A stretch of 64,000 nucleotides of DNA from Cephalotus follicularis (Eukaryota; Streptophyta; Magnoliopsida; Oxalidales; Cephalotaceae), in contig BDDD01002647.1 in the NCBI GenBank assembly GCA_001972305.1, forward strand, positions 234,400-298,399, given 5' to 3'. Both the position numbers and the translations under genes were made by a program. The notes under the pieces were generated by a model that saw nothing but the letters and a program-made list of their open reading frames with translations, was not told where the DNA came from and did no database searches. Positions 11,069 to 21,284 of this stretch are shown here, piece after piece (position 1 is the first letter of the stretch; each line of letters starts with the position of its first letter).

Positions 11069-11300
11069 AGCCATACTGTAAATTCGAGCTTAATATTCAT
11101 GCATGGTTTATGAATTCTGAATGTATACAAATGCATGATTCTTGGATTGATACTGTTACTAGATTGATGCTATGAGATGCTAGATGTGTTTTTAGTATCT
11201 ACATGTTGGTTTCTTGCTGTGAAAACCCGTTGTTATGCATGATTGTGGGTGGTTATGGCCACTGTTCGATGAGTCGTGAGGTAGAAGACGACCACTGTTG

Positions 11301-11650
11301 GAAATGACGTCGACTTCTTTTATATAACATCGACGCTATTATGTAATACATTGTCGTTTTGAGGTTCCAGACCCTAAGACATCGACTTCTTTATAATGAC
11401 ATCGACGTCTTTTACGTTTTATCTCGTTACTGACTGAGAGGGATCGACGTCTTTAGGAAGACATCGACACCCTAGGCCGTTTACCTGGTTTCTGTTGAAA
11501 AAGGCATCGACGCCTTTTAGTTAGACATCGACGACATTTCATGATACGCTGTCGTTTGGGGTTCCTTCTGTAGAAGAACATGGGGCCTGGACTTCGATGC
11601 ATGACTCGAAGACATCGACGTCTTTGGGAAAGACGTCGACGTCTTTGCTA
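11301..11650. repeat. TCGA palindrome cluster in the LTR
   Basis: Successive RACRTCGACG motifs occur mostly in pairs 20 or 21 bp apart. The last pair contains AAAGACGTCGACGTCTTT, an 18-bp perfect palindrome holding GACGTC and GTCGAC. A second group lies at 10407-10560. The second LTR repeats both groups at 12200-12355 and 13100-13440. Confidence 0.85.
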
Positions 11651-11812
11651 CTGTTTGGAGATTTCTTCATCGGATGACACGGAACGATCCCAATTTCTAT
11701 TAGGGTGCACTCGAGCATATGTATGCATTGCATATGTACTGTTTACTGCCTGATTGTGTACTGTTTGTGTATTGTTTATGATTTCAAAAGTGTTGATGCT
11801 TTAGAAACTGTG

Positions 11813-11986
11813 CAAGATGATCTATCTTGTGAGGAGTTGCCTGTGCAGATTCTCGATCGGAAGACGCAGACTTTGAGGAACCGAACCATTGCCATGGTCA
11901 AGGTTCAATGGCAGTTTCACAAACCCGATGAGGCAACTTGGGAGCGTGAGGAGGACATCCGAGAGCGCTACCCGCACTTGTTTTAG
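11813..11986 (+). pseudogene. Pol C-terminus with chromodomain end (Ty3/gypsy)
   Basis: The frame reads DDLSCEELPVQILDRKTQ, then [19 protein letters not shown] and [10 protein letters not shown], then TAG at 11984. This is the tail of a chromovirus pol, where a chromodomain follows integrase. It closely resembles the tails of elements G (57500-57669) and H (47663-47830), so this element belongs to the same lineage. Everything upstream is deleted; there is no start codon of its own. Confidence 0.85.
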
Positions 11987-12017
11987 TATTGTGTTAATTT
12001 CGAGGGCGAAATTTCTT

Positions 12018-12031
12018 GAAGGAGGGGTGGA
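12018..12031 (+). other. Polypurine tract
   Basis: GAAGGAGGGGTGGA lies immediately before the LTR start TGTAACG. It primes plus-strand DNA synthesis in LTR retrotransposons. Confidence 0.85.
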
Positions 12032-14600
12032 TGTAACGCCCGGTATTTTCCTGAATGTAATATTTTGATTTACGATGTAATCATTGAACTTGATTTAATA
12101 AGAATGTTGAGTTTTAACCTCAAAGATGCTTCCAAACCCTAGTTATGGACTTAAGATGGAGCGTGTATGTTAAAAGTTTGAAACGGCACTGTTTTAGCCA
12201 AAAGACATCGACGTCTTTTGGAAAGACGTTGACTCCTTTGTGACCTAGGGCACATGTGAATGCATGGGCATGCACGTCGACTCGGGAAGGAGGCATCGAC
12301 ACCTTCTTACGAATGGACAAAGACATCGACGTCCGAGGAAAGACGTCGATGCCTTTGTATGAATGGCCGCACGTTCTTCGTCTGCAGAGGTAGCATGCAC
12401 GGGATTTGTTTAGGGGCTTACCTAACGCCTTTTGTGAGTGCTCTGTGGCGTGTTGTGCATGTGGGGGTGTTGCCAGAACATGCCTCACATGGCTCGTGAA
12501 AGGGGAATCCTCACCTGCTACCTGCAATGTAAAGAATGGTTAAAGAATGAAAAGGAAATGCAGAAAAGAGAGTAGGTGGGAGAGAGCATGTGTAGGGCTG
12601 TTAAATGCCAAGAGGATATGTCGGGGGAGAGACTTCTGCATAAAGGACACCCTCCCCACTTGTCTCTCTCGTTTTACAATACCAGAAGAGAGAGAGAGAG
12701 TGAGATAGTGACTGTGTGTATTCCACCATTGTTGAAGCTTGGAGCTTGGGCCTTGAAGCTACTGGTGCAGCTACGGGACGGACTTGAGGGGCTGTTGTGA
12801 CTTCGTGGAATACGAAAAGGGGTGGACTTTCGGTTTCTAACTTGAAACCAGAGGTAGGGGAAAGCCATACTGTAAATTCCAGCTTAATATTCATGCATGG
12901 TTTATGAATTCTGAATGTATAAAAATGCATGATTCTTGGATTGATACTGTTACTAGATTGATGCTATGAGATGCTAGATGTGTTTTTAGTATCTACATGT
13001 TGGTTTCTTGCTATGAAAACCCGTTGTTATGCATGATTGTGGGTGGTTATGGCCACTGTTCGATGAGTCGTGAGGTAGAAGACGACCACTGTTGGAAATG
13101 ACGTCGACTTCTTTTATATAACATCGACGCTATTATGTAATACAATGTCGTTTTGAGGTTCCAGACCCTAAGACATCGACTTCTTTATAATGACATCGAC
13201 GTCTTTTACGTTTTATCTCGTTACTGACTGAGAGGGATCGACGTCTTTAGGAAGACATAGACACCCTAGGCCGTTTACCTGGTTTCTGTTGAAAAAGGCA
13301 TCGACGCCTTTTAGTTAGACATCGACGACATTTCATGATACGATGTCGTTTGGGGTTCCTTCTGTAGAAGAACATGGGGCCTGGACTTCGATGCATGACT
13401 CGAAGACATCGACGTCTTTGGGAAAGACGTCGACGTCTTTGCTACTGTTTGGAGATTTCTTCATCGGATGACACAGAACGATCCCAATTTCTATTAGGGT
13501 GAACTCGAGCATATGTATGCATTGCATATGTACTGTTTACTACCTGATTGTGTACTGTTTGTGTATTGTTTATGATTTCAAAAGTGTTGATGCTTTAGAA
13601 ATGCACAAATGAGTTTGGAATGAGATGTTTTGAGTATGAAAATATGTGTTGATCAATTAACGTATTTTCAACCGAAAGATTTATACTACTGAAACTGTTA
13701 CTGATATTTTCTACTGAAAATACTTATTTTCAAATGTTGTCAATTTTGGAAACATTTTGGAAAATAACTGCCTATTATTGATCAAGTCGATCATCACTGA
13801 TTACTGTACTGTTACTGTTTAAATGCACTGTTTGCTCTGTGAATTGATTGTGATTGTGTTTGAGCTGCTAGTTGCGTGGCGGAGGTTGCCAATGATGACT
13901 AGTGGTAAGGGCGGGCCTAGGGACCTGGAGTATGGCTAGGTGTCCCACTGTACTGATGCCTCACCCGATTGCCCGATGTGGGGATCGTCGTGGGAGTGTA
14001 GCGTGGGGCCAAGAATTGGCGACGCTACAAACTGTTGTTGTAGTCCTATGTGGACATCCTGACTGTTGTGGTCCTATGCGGACATACTGTACTGTACTGT
14101 TTACTGGTCCTTTACGGACATTACTGTGATTGTTGACGTAGCCCTGGCCGGGTTACTACTGCATTGTTACTGTACACATATATTTTATATATGTAACACT
14201 GATATTTTACTGTACTAAAGGCTAACCCCCTACTGTAACAGATTGATGGAGTGGTCTCGACATGGAGCAAGCACGGAGATTTAAAGAGAAGACTTGTTAT
14301 TTTCTCTTATTTTGGGTTGTTGAACATTTATCATGTTATTTGGTTTTGTAACATTGGATATTTGTTATCTTGTACCGTTTTGTTCACGCTCCGTTTTATG
14401 GGCGATTGACTTGTATGATCTGTATTTGGGTAGCGTACGGTATGGGACGTACGTTACGTATTGACAGCTTATGTTCTTTTATGCTTCCGCAACTCTTATG
14501 CTTGGAAAAGTTTTGAATTTTACGGTTTTCACATGAGCTGTATTTATGTTAATTGCCTTTACCGCTTTAACGCTGCATTTTTTGTAAACGGGGTGTGACA
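12032..14600 (+). repeat. Complete 3' LTR of the deleted gypsy element
   Basis: 2569 bp, TGTAACGCCCGG to GGGGTGTGACA. It holds the hairpin and GGTAGGG box (12832-12868), TCGA clusters, three GTCC-N5-GGAC hairpins (14043-14055, 14071-14083, 14107-14119) and a partly deleted GCTAACCCCCTACTG block at 14221. The 3' portion (CACGCTCCG, TATGGGACG, GCTTCCGC) is shared with the LTRs of B, G and H. Confidence 0.88.
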
Positions 14601-15128
14601 ACCACACGGTTCAACTCCTTCAGCCTGACACACCCACGCCACAGACTCGCTGTGACTCGGGCCAGAACACCAAGTCATGGTAGCCCAACCCATCAACTCG
14701 CCCAGTCGACTCACCATGCACAAACACCGGCCAAACGACCGAAAAACCTAAAGAGAAGATCAAAATGGATAGAGCCAACGATTTGGCTCCACCCACTGTG
14801 ATCATCGGCGGTGGAAGAGACGCCGGGGACGGCGTGACGGTAAAAAAGCGTCACAGCCACCAGGGAGAAAACGGGGAGAAAGAAAGGAAAAACGGGAGAG
14901 GGAAGGGAAGAGGCATACCGTGGAAGGACACCGGCCATCCCTTGGCCATCGGCGCGAAGCGCCGATCTTATTCCTCGGCCGAACAGCGCCCCTGCGCTGT
15001 GCGCACGAGAAGCGCGCTTCTGCCTCGCCCAAAACGCACGGGAGACATTGTGAGAGAGGTGGGAGAGAGTGTAATAGAGAGTTTTTTTTTAAATTAGTAA
15101 TAAAATGAATTTTTGACTTAATAAATAA

Positions 15129-15181
<53 letters not shown>

Positions 15182-15547
15182 TCTCATTTCTCCTTTAAAA
15201 AAAAATCTCTATCAATTTTAATTTGTTTCTCTCCCAATTAATTAAAGACTCTCTCTTCAATGAATTTGACTTAATAAAATTAAATCATGCTCTGATATTT
15301 AATCTCTATATATTAAAAAGGCAAATTGCGAAGAGAGGAACAAACCACAAATGTCTAATTAATATATACTAGTCAAAAAATTAGTTTTACCACCAAGCGA
15401 GCATGTGTGCAGCATGCGTCACTTTTCCAATAATCGAGCGAGACCCGAAAGCCTATCGTTCTCCAATATGATGATAAATTCCCAGAGCACCCCGTCATAT
15501 GGTACGAATACTTTAATAGTCACCGACTACTAGAATAGCCCCGGTGT
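14601..15547 (-). repeat. 5' LTR of element A, piece 2
   Basis: Continues 10236 after the guest and parallels 865-1790. It includes the long (TC)n allele and stops at CCGGTGTG, where family-B LTR sequence begins. Confidence 0.85.
15133..15178. repeat. (TC)n microsatellite, long allele
   Basis: About 23 TC units against about 11 at 1393-1414 in the sister LTR. Confidence 0.92.
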
Positions 15548-15556
15548 GCCATTAAC

Positions 15557-15895
15557 TGTAGCTACTAAGCTCTGTTGAGTAAGTAGCTAGGGTTTCCCAT
15601 GCAATGGTTACTAAGCTCTGTTGAGTAAGTAGCCAGGGACTCCCTTTTGGGTTACTAAGCTCTGTTGAGTAAGTAGCCAGGGACTCCCTTTTGGGTTACT
15701 AAGCTCTGTTGAGTAAGTAACCAGGAACTCCACTGCTAAGCTCTGTTGAGTAAGTAGCCGGAGATTCCATATACTGTAGCTACTAAGCTCTGTTGAGTAA
15801 GTAGCTAGAGTTTCCCATACAATGGTTACTAAGCTCTGTTGAGTAAGTAGCCAGGGAACCCGTTTTGGGTTGCTAAGCACTGTTGTGTAAGCAAC
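15557..15895. repeat. Tandem repeat of about 44 bp, eight units
   Basis: Each unit begins near CTACTAAGCTCTGTTGAG. Within it GCTACT can pair with AGTAGC and CTC with GAG around TGTT, so each unit can fold into a hairpin. Spacer types recur in an ordered way (GGGACTCCC, GGAACTCC, GGAGATTCC, GAGTTTCCC). The final units diverge (CTAAGCACTGTTGTG). Confidence 0.85.
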
Positions 15896-16167
15896 TTGAA
15901 TTGTATTGTTTGTCCGATGTGACTGATTGACTGTTGTGCCGGTTACTAAACGCAGAGCGGAAGTAGCCGGGTTGCTAAACACAGAGTGGAAGTGACCGGG
16001 TGCTAAACACGGAGTGGAGGCATCCCCGCATAGAGTGTTGTCCGTGGTGACATGATTGATTGAAAGTATTGGTTTGTTTGTCCATTGTGACATGTTTTAC
16101 TGGATTGTGGGCCCGTTGAGGCATAACCGATGTATTGTCTGATCCTGTGAGGACATAATTATGACTG

Positions 16168-16180
16168 GTCCGCTGAGGAC
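16168..16180. repeat. GTCC-GCTGA-GGAC hairpin of family B
   Basis: Same 13-nt stem as in the other LTR families. The second LTR has it at 19444-19456, plus GTCC-TTTGA-GGAC at 19418-19430. Confidence 0.75.
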
Positions 16181-18104
16181 ATGACCGTGATTGTGTTGAT
16201 GTAGCCCTGACGGGTTGCACCTGTACTGTGGATATGTATATATAGATACATATATGTATCAACTGTTATATATATACCGTACTGCATCACTGTGCATTCA
16301 TACATGACATGCATTACCATTGAAACCGAACTGTATTTATACTTAGCCGAGTGAGGACAATGGCTAACCCCCTACAGTTTCAGATTGATTTCAGGTTGAT
16401 GCAGCGGATTGTACTATTGAGCTCCGTGGAGCGAATGGAGTTTTATGTTGTTTTACTTTTGAGAAATGTTAATGGATCATTGTAATAAATGAATCGATGT
16501 ATTGATATATATTGTTCACGCTCCGTTTGAGGGCAGTTAACTTTGATGATGTTTATTGTTGTAGCATGTAGTATGGGATGCATGTTACGTTATAATTCGG
16601 CTTATATTTAAATGCTTCCGCAAGATGTTAATGGTTATGGAAAGTTTTAAATTTATGGTAATTTGCATAAGCCGGGTTTATATGTTGATTGCCACCACTA
16701 TATATGTTGTTATGGGTAACGCCCCGAATTTCATAAATAATTATTATGAAACTGGTGCGTGTACAGTTGTGACAAAATCGATGGAGCCCGGAGTATTAAA
16801 AAGGCATTACGCATTTAAGTCGTAATCGTGTTAGCTAAGAAGGCTAATAAAATCTATTTTTAATGCGTGACAATAAAGCCCAAATGTTCGCATTTTTATT
16901 GCGATTATTTTGGTGGTTGTTTGGATAATTTATGTCGCGATTTGCGGAAAAATCAGGACCCGTACCTTAGTATTTTACCAGAAAATACTAAAGAGAAAGC
17001 AAAATAACAAAACAATAAAGGAAGGAAGAAGGGGAAACACGGGCGCATAGCGCGCCCGTGCGTGTTACCTGCAGGGAGAGAGAGACAGGGAGAGAGTGCA
17101 AGAGAGATTGGGAGAGAGATCAGAGCAGAGCGAGTGAGAGCGCGCCGGAGCTACCCACCGGACCAGGGGAGGACGGCGAGCAACCCAGGCCCACAACCCG
17201 CCGGTAAGCCCTTCCCCCTCCTCCTCTTTTCTCTTCTTTTTCCTTTGTTCCCCGCCACTGCCGCGCCTCCTCCCGGCGTTTCCCGGCGTCGTTAGCGTCG
17301 AGGGTGGGGTGGGTTTTCATCTAGAGGACCTGCTCTTCCCATTTTGACCCCCGGTGAGGCGTGATTCCGCCCGAAACGGCCGGAATCAGTTGAATGAGTC
17401 GACTCAGCGAGTCGACTCACTGTCGCCTTGGACCGCGCGTTTAGCGCCGAGTCTTGGCGAGTCATGGGCATGGGTGTGTATAACTGGTGGATATGTGACG
17501 TTTTTGGGTGGTGATCGGACCTGTGGAGGTCCGGTGAGTTGACTCAGTGAGTCACGACTCACTGCTGGCTGTGGCGCGGCGTTCGGCACCAATTCCCGGC
17601 GAGTCTTGACCGGTTTTGTGTAGACCGTTCAATGTGGAACCCATTGATGGGTGTTTCGTAAGCTGGTTGTGTCGGTCGGATTCCGGTCGGCGTTTCGGCG
17701 ACGGAAATGTTTTGTGTGTCGAACGTAACAGAAATGTGTTGTATGTGTAGTGTGCAAGCGGCAATTGGATTTGGCAGTGAGGAACTGATCAATTGGCAAG
17801 AACCGGCTTCGGTTCAACGATTATCAAAAAGGTTCGACAATTGAACCTGCGGCTCGACTGTGCTGCTGTAACAGGTAGGGGAAGCTATACATGCAAGTTT
17901 GAGTTCAATAATATTGTAATGCCATTGATGAAATGCATGATTTGCGAATTGTGAATTGTGTGACTGTGTTAGGGTTGCTATATGAATAGTTAACCTGTCC
18001 TGTATATTGTGTTTTACGATGATTGCGAATTGAATGACATGTGTTGTGTGCTTTGAACTCTTTTGGTTTCGAGGCGTGTTGAGGGAACCGTGTTTTGGTT
18101 CTCT

Positions 18105-18370
18105 TAACCGTCGACGCTTAAGAAAGAAGCATCGACGTTATGGATTGTTATACGGGGAATGAGTCCTGATTTGCGATAAACGTCGACACTTACATAAAAC
18201 GTCGACGCCATGATTTGTTGTATGTGAGAATGGACACGTGTGTCGTTGACGCCTGAGGTTCCTACCTCAGAGCATCGACGCCAAAGGGATGAGACGTTGA
18301 CGCGTAAAGTTCTGGTTGAAAGCATTGACACTAAGAGTTAAGCGGCGACGCTTAAGTGACTGAGTTGAAC
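18105..18370. repeat. TCGA/TTGA motif cluster of family B
   Basis: CCGTCGACGCTTAAG with cores at 18111 and 18132 (21 bp apart), then further pairs 19 and 22 bp apart. Later copies are decayed (GTTGACGC, ATTAACGC), mostly by C-to-T or G-to-A changes. Confidence 0.75.
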
Positions 18371-18678
18371 ATTAACGCCTATATGGTGCATGTTGACGCG
18401 AATAGAGCCCGTTTGCATTATTGAGCATATGTTTGCATTGCATACAATTGTTGATTGAGCTATCACATGTTTTCTAAAATGTTCTTCATTTTAGAAGTGT
18501 ATAAATGGTTTATCAAATCATTGTTATATGGAAATGTATTGTTTTCGAGTATTTTACTATACCTTGAAACTACTTGAAAATGATTGTAAATGGATTGTTA
18601 TATATATTGAGCAAATATATATGTTTTTCAAGTGTTTATATTTATAAATTACTTGGAATGGAATGAGAAACTTGTGAT

Positions 18679-19170
18679 GACTACTAAGCCCTGTTGGGTA
18701 AGTAGCCAAGACTGTGAAATGTTTTATGGCAATGCATTGTTTACAAGTATTATATTTGTTAATAATTACTTGTAATGGATGGATTGATTGTATTTGGCTG
18801 CTAAGCTCTGTTGAGTAAGTAGTCAGGAACTCCACTACTAAGCTCTGTTGAGTAAGTAGCCGGAGATTCCATAAACTGTAGCTACTAAGCTCTGTTGAGT
18901 ATGTAGCTAGGGTTTACCATGCAATGGTTACTAAGCTCTGTTGAGTAAGTAGCCAGGGACTCCCTTTTGGGTTACTAAGCTCTGTTGAGTAAGTAACCAG
19001 GAACTCCACTGCTAAGCTCTGTTGAGTAAGTAGCCGGAGATTCCATATACTGTAGCTACTAAGCTCTGTTGAGTAAGTAGCTAGAGTTTCCCATACAATG
19101 GTTACTAAGCTCTGTTGAGTAAGTAGCCAGGGAACCCGTTTTGGGTTGCTAAGCACTGTTGTGTAAGCAA
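18679..19170. repeat. 44-bp hairpin tandem repeat, second copy
   Basis: About ten units of the same repeat as 15557-15895, with one detached unit at 18679. Unit order differs from the first LTR by one duplicated or lost GGGACTCCC unit. Confidence 0.85.
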
Positions 19171-20007
19171 CTTGAATTGTATTGTTTGTCCGATGTGACT
19201 GATTGACTGTTGTGCCGGTTACTAAACGCAGAGCGGAAGTAGCCGGGTTGCTAAACACAGAGTGGAAGTGACCGGGTGCTAAACACAGAGTGGAAGCATC
19301 CCCGCATAGAGTGTTGTCCGTGGTGACATGATTGATTGACCGTATTGGTTTGTTTGTCCGTTGTGACATGTTTTACTGGATTGTGGGCCCGTTGAGGCAT
19401 AACCGATGTATTGTCTAGTCCTTTGAGGACATAATTATGACTGGTCCGCTGAGGACATGACCGTGATTGTGTTGATGTAGCCCTAACGGGTTGCACCTGC
19501 ACTATGGATATGTATATATAGATACATATATGTATATACTGTTATATATATACCGTACTGCATCACTGTGCATTCATACATGACATGCATTATCATTGAA
19601 ACCAAACTGTATTTATACTTAGCCGAGAGAGGACAAAGGCTAACCCCCTACAGTTTCAGATTGATTTCAGGTTGATGCAGCGGATTGTTACTGTTGAGCT
19701 CCGTGGAGCGAATGGAGTTTTATGTTGTTTTACTTTTGAGAAATGTTAATGGATCATTGTAATAAATGAATCAATGTATTGATGTATATTGTTCACGCTC
19801 CGTTTGTGGGCAGTTAACTTTGATGATGTTTATTGTTGTAGCATGTAGTATGGGATGCATGTTACGTTATAATTCGGCTTATATTTAAATGCTTCCGCAA
19901 GATGTTAATGGTTATGGAAAGTTTTAAATTTATGGTAATTTGCATAAGCCGGGTTTATATGTTGATTGCCACCACTATATATGTTGTTATGGGAACGGGG
20001 TGTAACA

Positions 20008-20776
20008 TCTAGTCACCCCCCGGATTCGTGTATTACCACGTCTATCAATCAGGGACCGAATAGCCAGTCGCTTTGTCCAGTCATCAACATATTTGTAGTG
20101 TTTCCCTCATCATACGTAGCTCCGATCAACTGTCTAGGGTTTGGATGAATGTCACCCCTAGATTTATTCTAAATATCTATGATCGCACTGAGACTATGAC
20201 AGACCTCCCATGGAAACTACCCCGTCTCCGGTCCGTCTATAACTTAATCAGGATTTTAAGTCTGCAACGTACATAGATAAATAGAGCTAGTCACGCTCTG
20301 CCAGGGTGTGATGATCCCCTGTTGCGCACTCGCTCATACATCTCAATGCAGCTTCCACAAGACCCAAAGACAACCTTTTTGCCAGCACGTGGCTAGTGCT
20401 GGGAAGGCGGAAATCAAAGTCAAGCGGTCCCCACACAATGCATGCTAGCCGCTTAGGTCAAAGGAACATCGTAGGCGTGGACCTACTAGTCACCATAGAC
20501 TATACACTACCGTGACCATAGGAACCCCTATTGACATGGGTATAGACTATCCAAATAGGGATCCTATTGGTAGGTCTGTTCAGCATCATGCAACCGTGCA
20601 CGCACGCCATATTAGCTTTAGGATAAACACCGAATGGTCCATGAGATGATCAATCCTCCCTCCTTGGGAGCAAGCGTAATGTGGCAAGTCTTTATCACGG
20701 TTCTACAATGGCCCAAAGATTGTGAACCTATGACTTAGAACAAGTTTAGTCACAGGGAATAAGGATCTCAATCTCA
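20008..20776 (-). repeat. 5' LTR of element A, piece 3
   Basis: Resumes at AGTCACCCCCCGG and parallels 1796-2562, ending AATCTCA. A few bases around the insertion point differ from the sister LTR and no duplication is visible. Confidence 0.85.
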
Positions 20777-21056
20777 TTTATGGTATTTTACCAGAAAATA
20801 TTAAGGTCCGGGTCCCATTTTTCCGCGAATCGTGACGTTTATTAATCAGATTGCAACTAAAATAACCGTAATAATAATTCGAATATTGGGCTTTACTGTC
20901 GCGCATTAAAAATAGGCTTTAATAGCCATTTTGGGCAACATAATTATGGCTTAAATGCGAAATGCCCTTTTATCACTCTAGGCCTCTATCGGTTTTATTA
21001 AGATCGTACACGCACCAATTTCATACTAATTATTTATGAAATTCTGGGGCGTTACA
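20777..21056 (-). repeat. LTR start, family B, right part of the host LTR
   Basis: On the minus strand it begins TGTAACGCCCC at 21056 and follows 16717-17000 of the plus-strand family-B LTR, including the TTTTACCAGAAAATA stretch. It pairs with 1-234 as the LTR into which A inserted. Confidence 0.75.
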
Positions 21057-21284
21057 ACACTGAACTGGACCCACGTAGGAGACACTATTTGGATAGTTGT
21101 TATTCTCGTGTCAGTAGTGACTCCTATTTGTTGCGGTTGTGTATAAGTGTTAATCACTTAGCGAGTTCACAAACTCGTCTGATCCTTAGGCCTTAGAGAC
21201 TGCTCTATATTGTATGGAGACAGTTATGCTTTGATCTCCACCTTACCCAGTCCTTGCACAGGGCTAGCAATCGGGTGGTCTTTG
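21057..21284. other. Unassigned DNA left of element C
   Basis: No gene or repeat recognised. It joins smoothly to 31253 when element C is removed, so both sides were once one sequence. Confidence 0.5.

Larger units (their letters stand above)
10237..11812 (+). repeat. Truncated 5' LTR of the deleted gypsy element
   Basis: Starts TGTAACGCCCGG. It matches 12032-13605 and then switches to pol sequence at about 11812 (TTTAGAAA, then CTGTGCAAG), where only a few bases of similarity exist between the joined parts. Confidence 0.88.
10237..14600 (+). mobile_element. Internally deleted Ty3/gypsy element in the LTR of A
   Basis: Bounded by a perfect ACCAC duplication. Order: LTR 5' portion (10237-11812), the last part of pol (11813-11986), polypurine tract, complete LTR (12032-14600). 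The missing stretch runs from within the first LTR to near the end of pol, so primer site, gag and most of pol are gone. The two LTR copies are nearly identical over 1.5 kb, so the element was young when deleted or copied. It could not encode its own movement. Confidence 0.88.
15548..16716 (+). repeat. Truncated family-B LTR (3' portion)
   Basis: Matches 18868-19993. It lacks the first roughly 2.1 kb of the LTR and the last about 14 bp, and is joined directly to the next LTR at 16717. Together they form a head-to-tail LTR pair without internal sequence, as left by deletion or unequal recombination. Confidence 0.8.
16717..20007 (+). repeat. Nearly complete family-B LTR
   Basis: Starts TAACGCCCCGAATTTC (the leading TG is lost at the junction) and ends GGGGTGTAACA, about 3.29 kb. 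It contains a GC-rich (GA)n zone at 17060-17150, GAGTCGACTC palindromes at 17397-17420, a GGTTC/GAACC hairpin at 17831-17847 and a GGTAGGG box at 17875, GCGTCGACGCTT-type motifs at 18105-18370, and the 44-bp hairpin array. No gag or pol of this family is present, so its lineage rests on LTR similarity to the Ty3/gypsy LTRs nearby. Confidence 0.75.
235..20776 (-). mobile_element. Element A: decayed Ty1/copia retrotransposon with three nested guests
   Basis: Two related LTRs (235-2562, and 9606-20776 in three pieces) flank an internal region carrying a minus-strand primer site and copia-order pol remnants: gag near 7700-8000, integrase near 6620-7060, reverse transcriptase near 3600-4151 and 6165-6430, RNase H near 2880-3280. 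The order gag, INT, RT, RNase H is diagnostic of Ty1/copia. Guests are 4152-6164, 10237-14600 and 15548-20007. Without guests the element is about 9.7 kb. Every coding piece has stops and frameshifts, so it is dead. No clear target duplication is visible because its host LTR has lost sequence at the insertion point. Confidence 0.8.

Noticed and set aside
15611-16093. 160-codon repetitive frame on the minus strand (also 18914-19369)
   Set aside because: It is a translation of the 44-bp tandem repeat; the repeat, not a protein, explains it.
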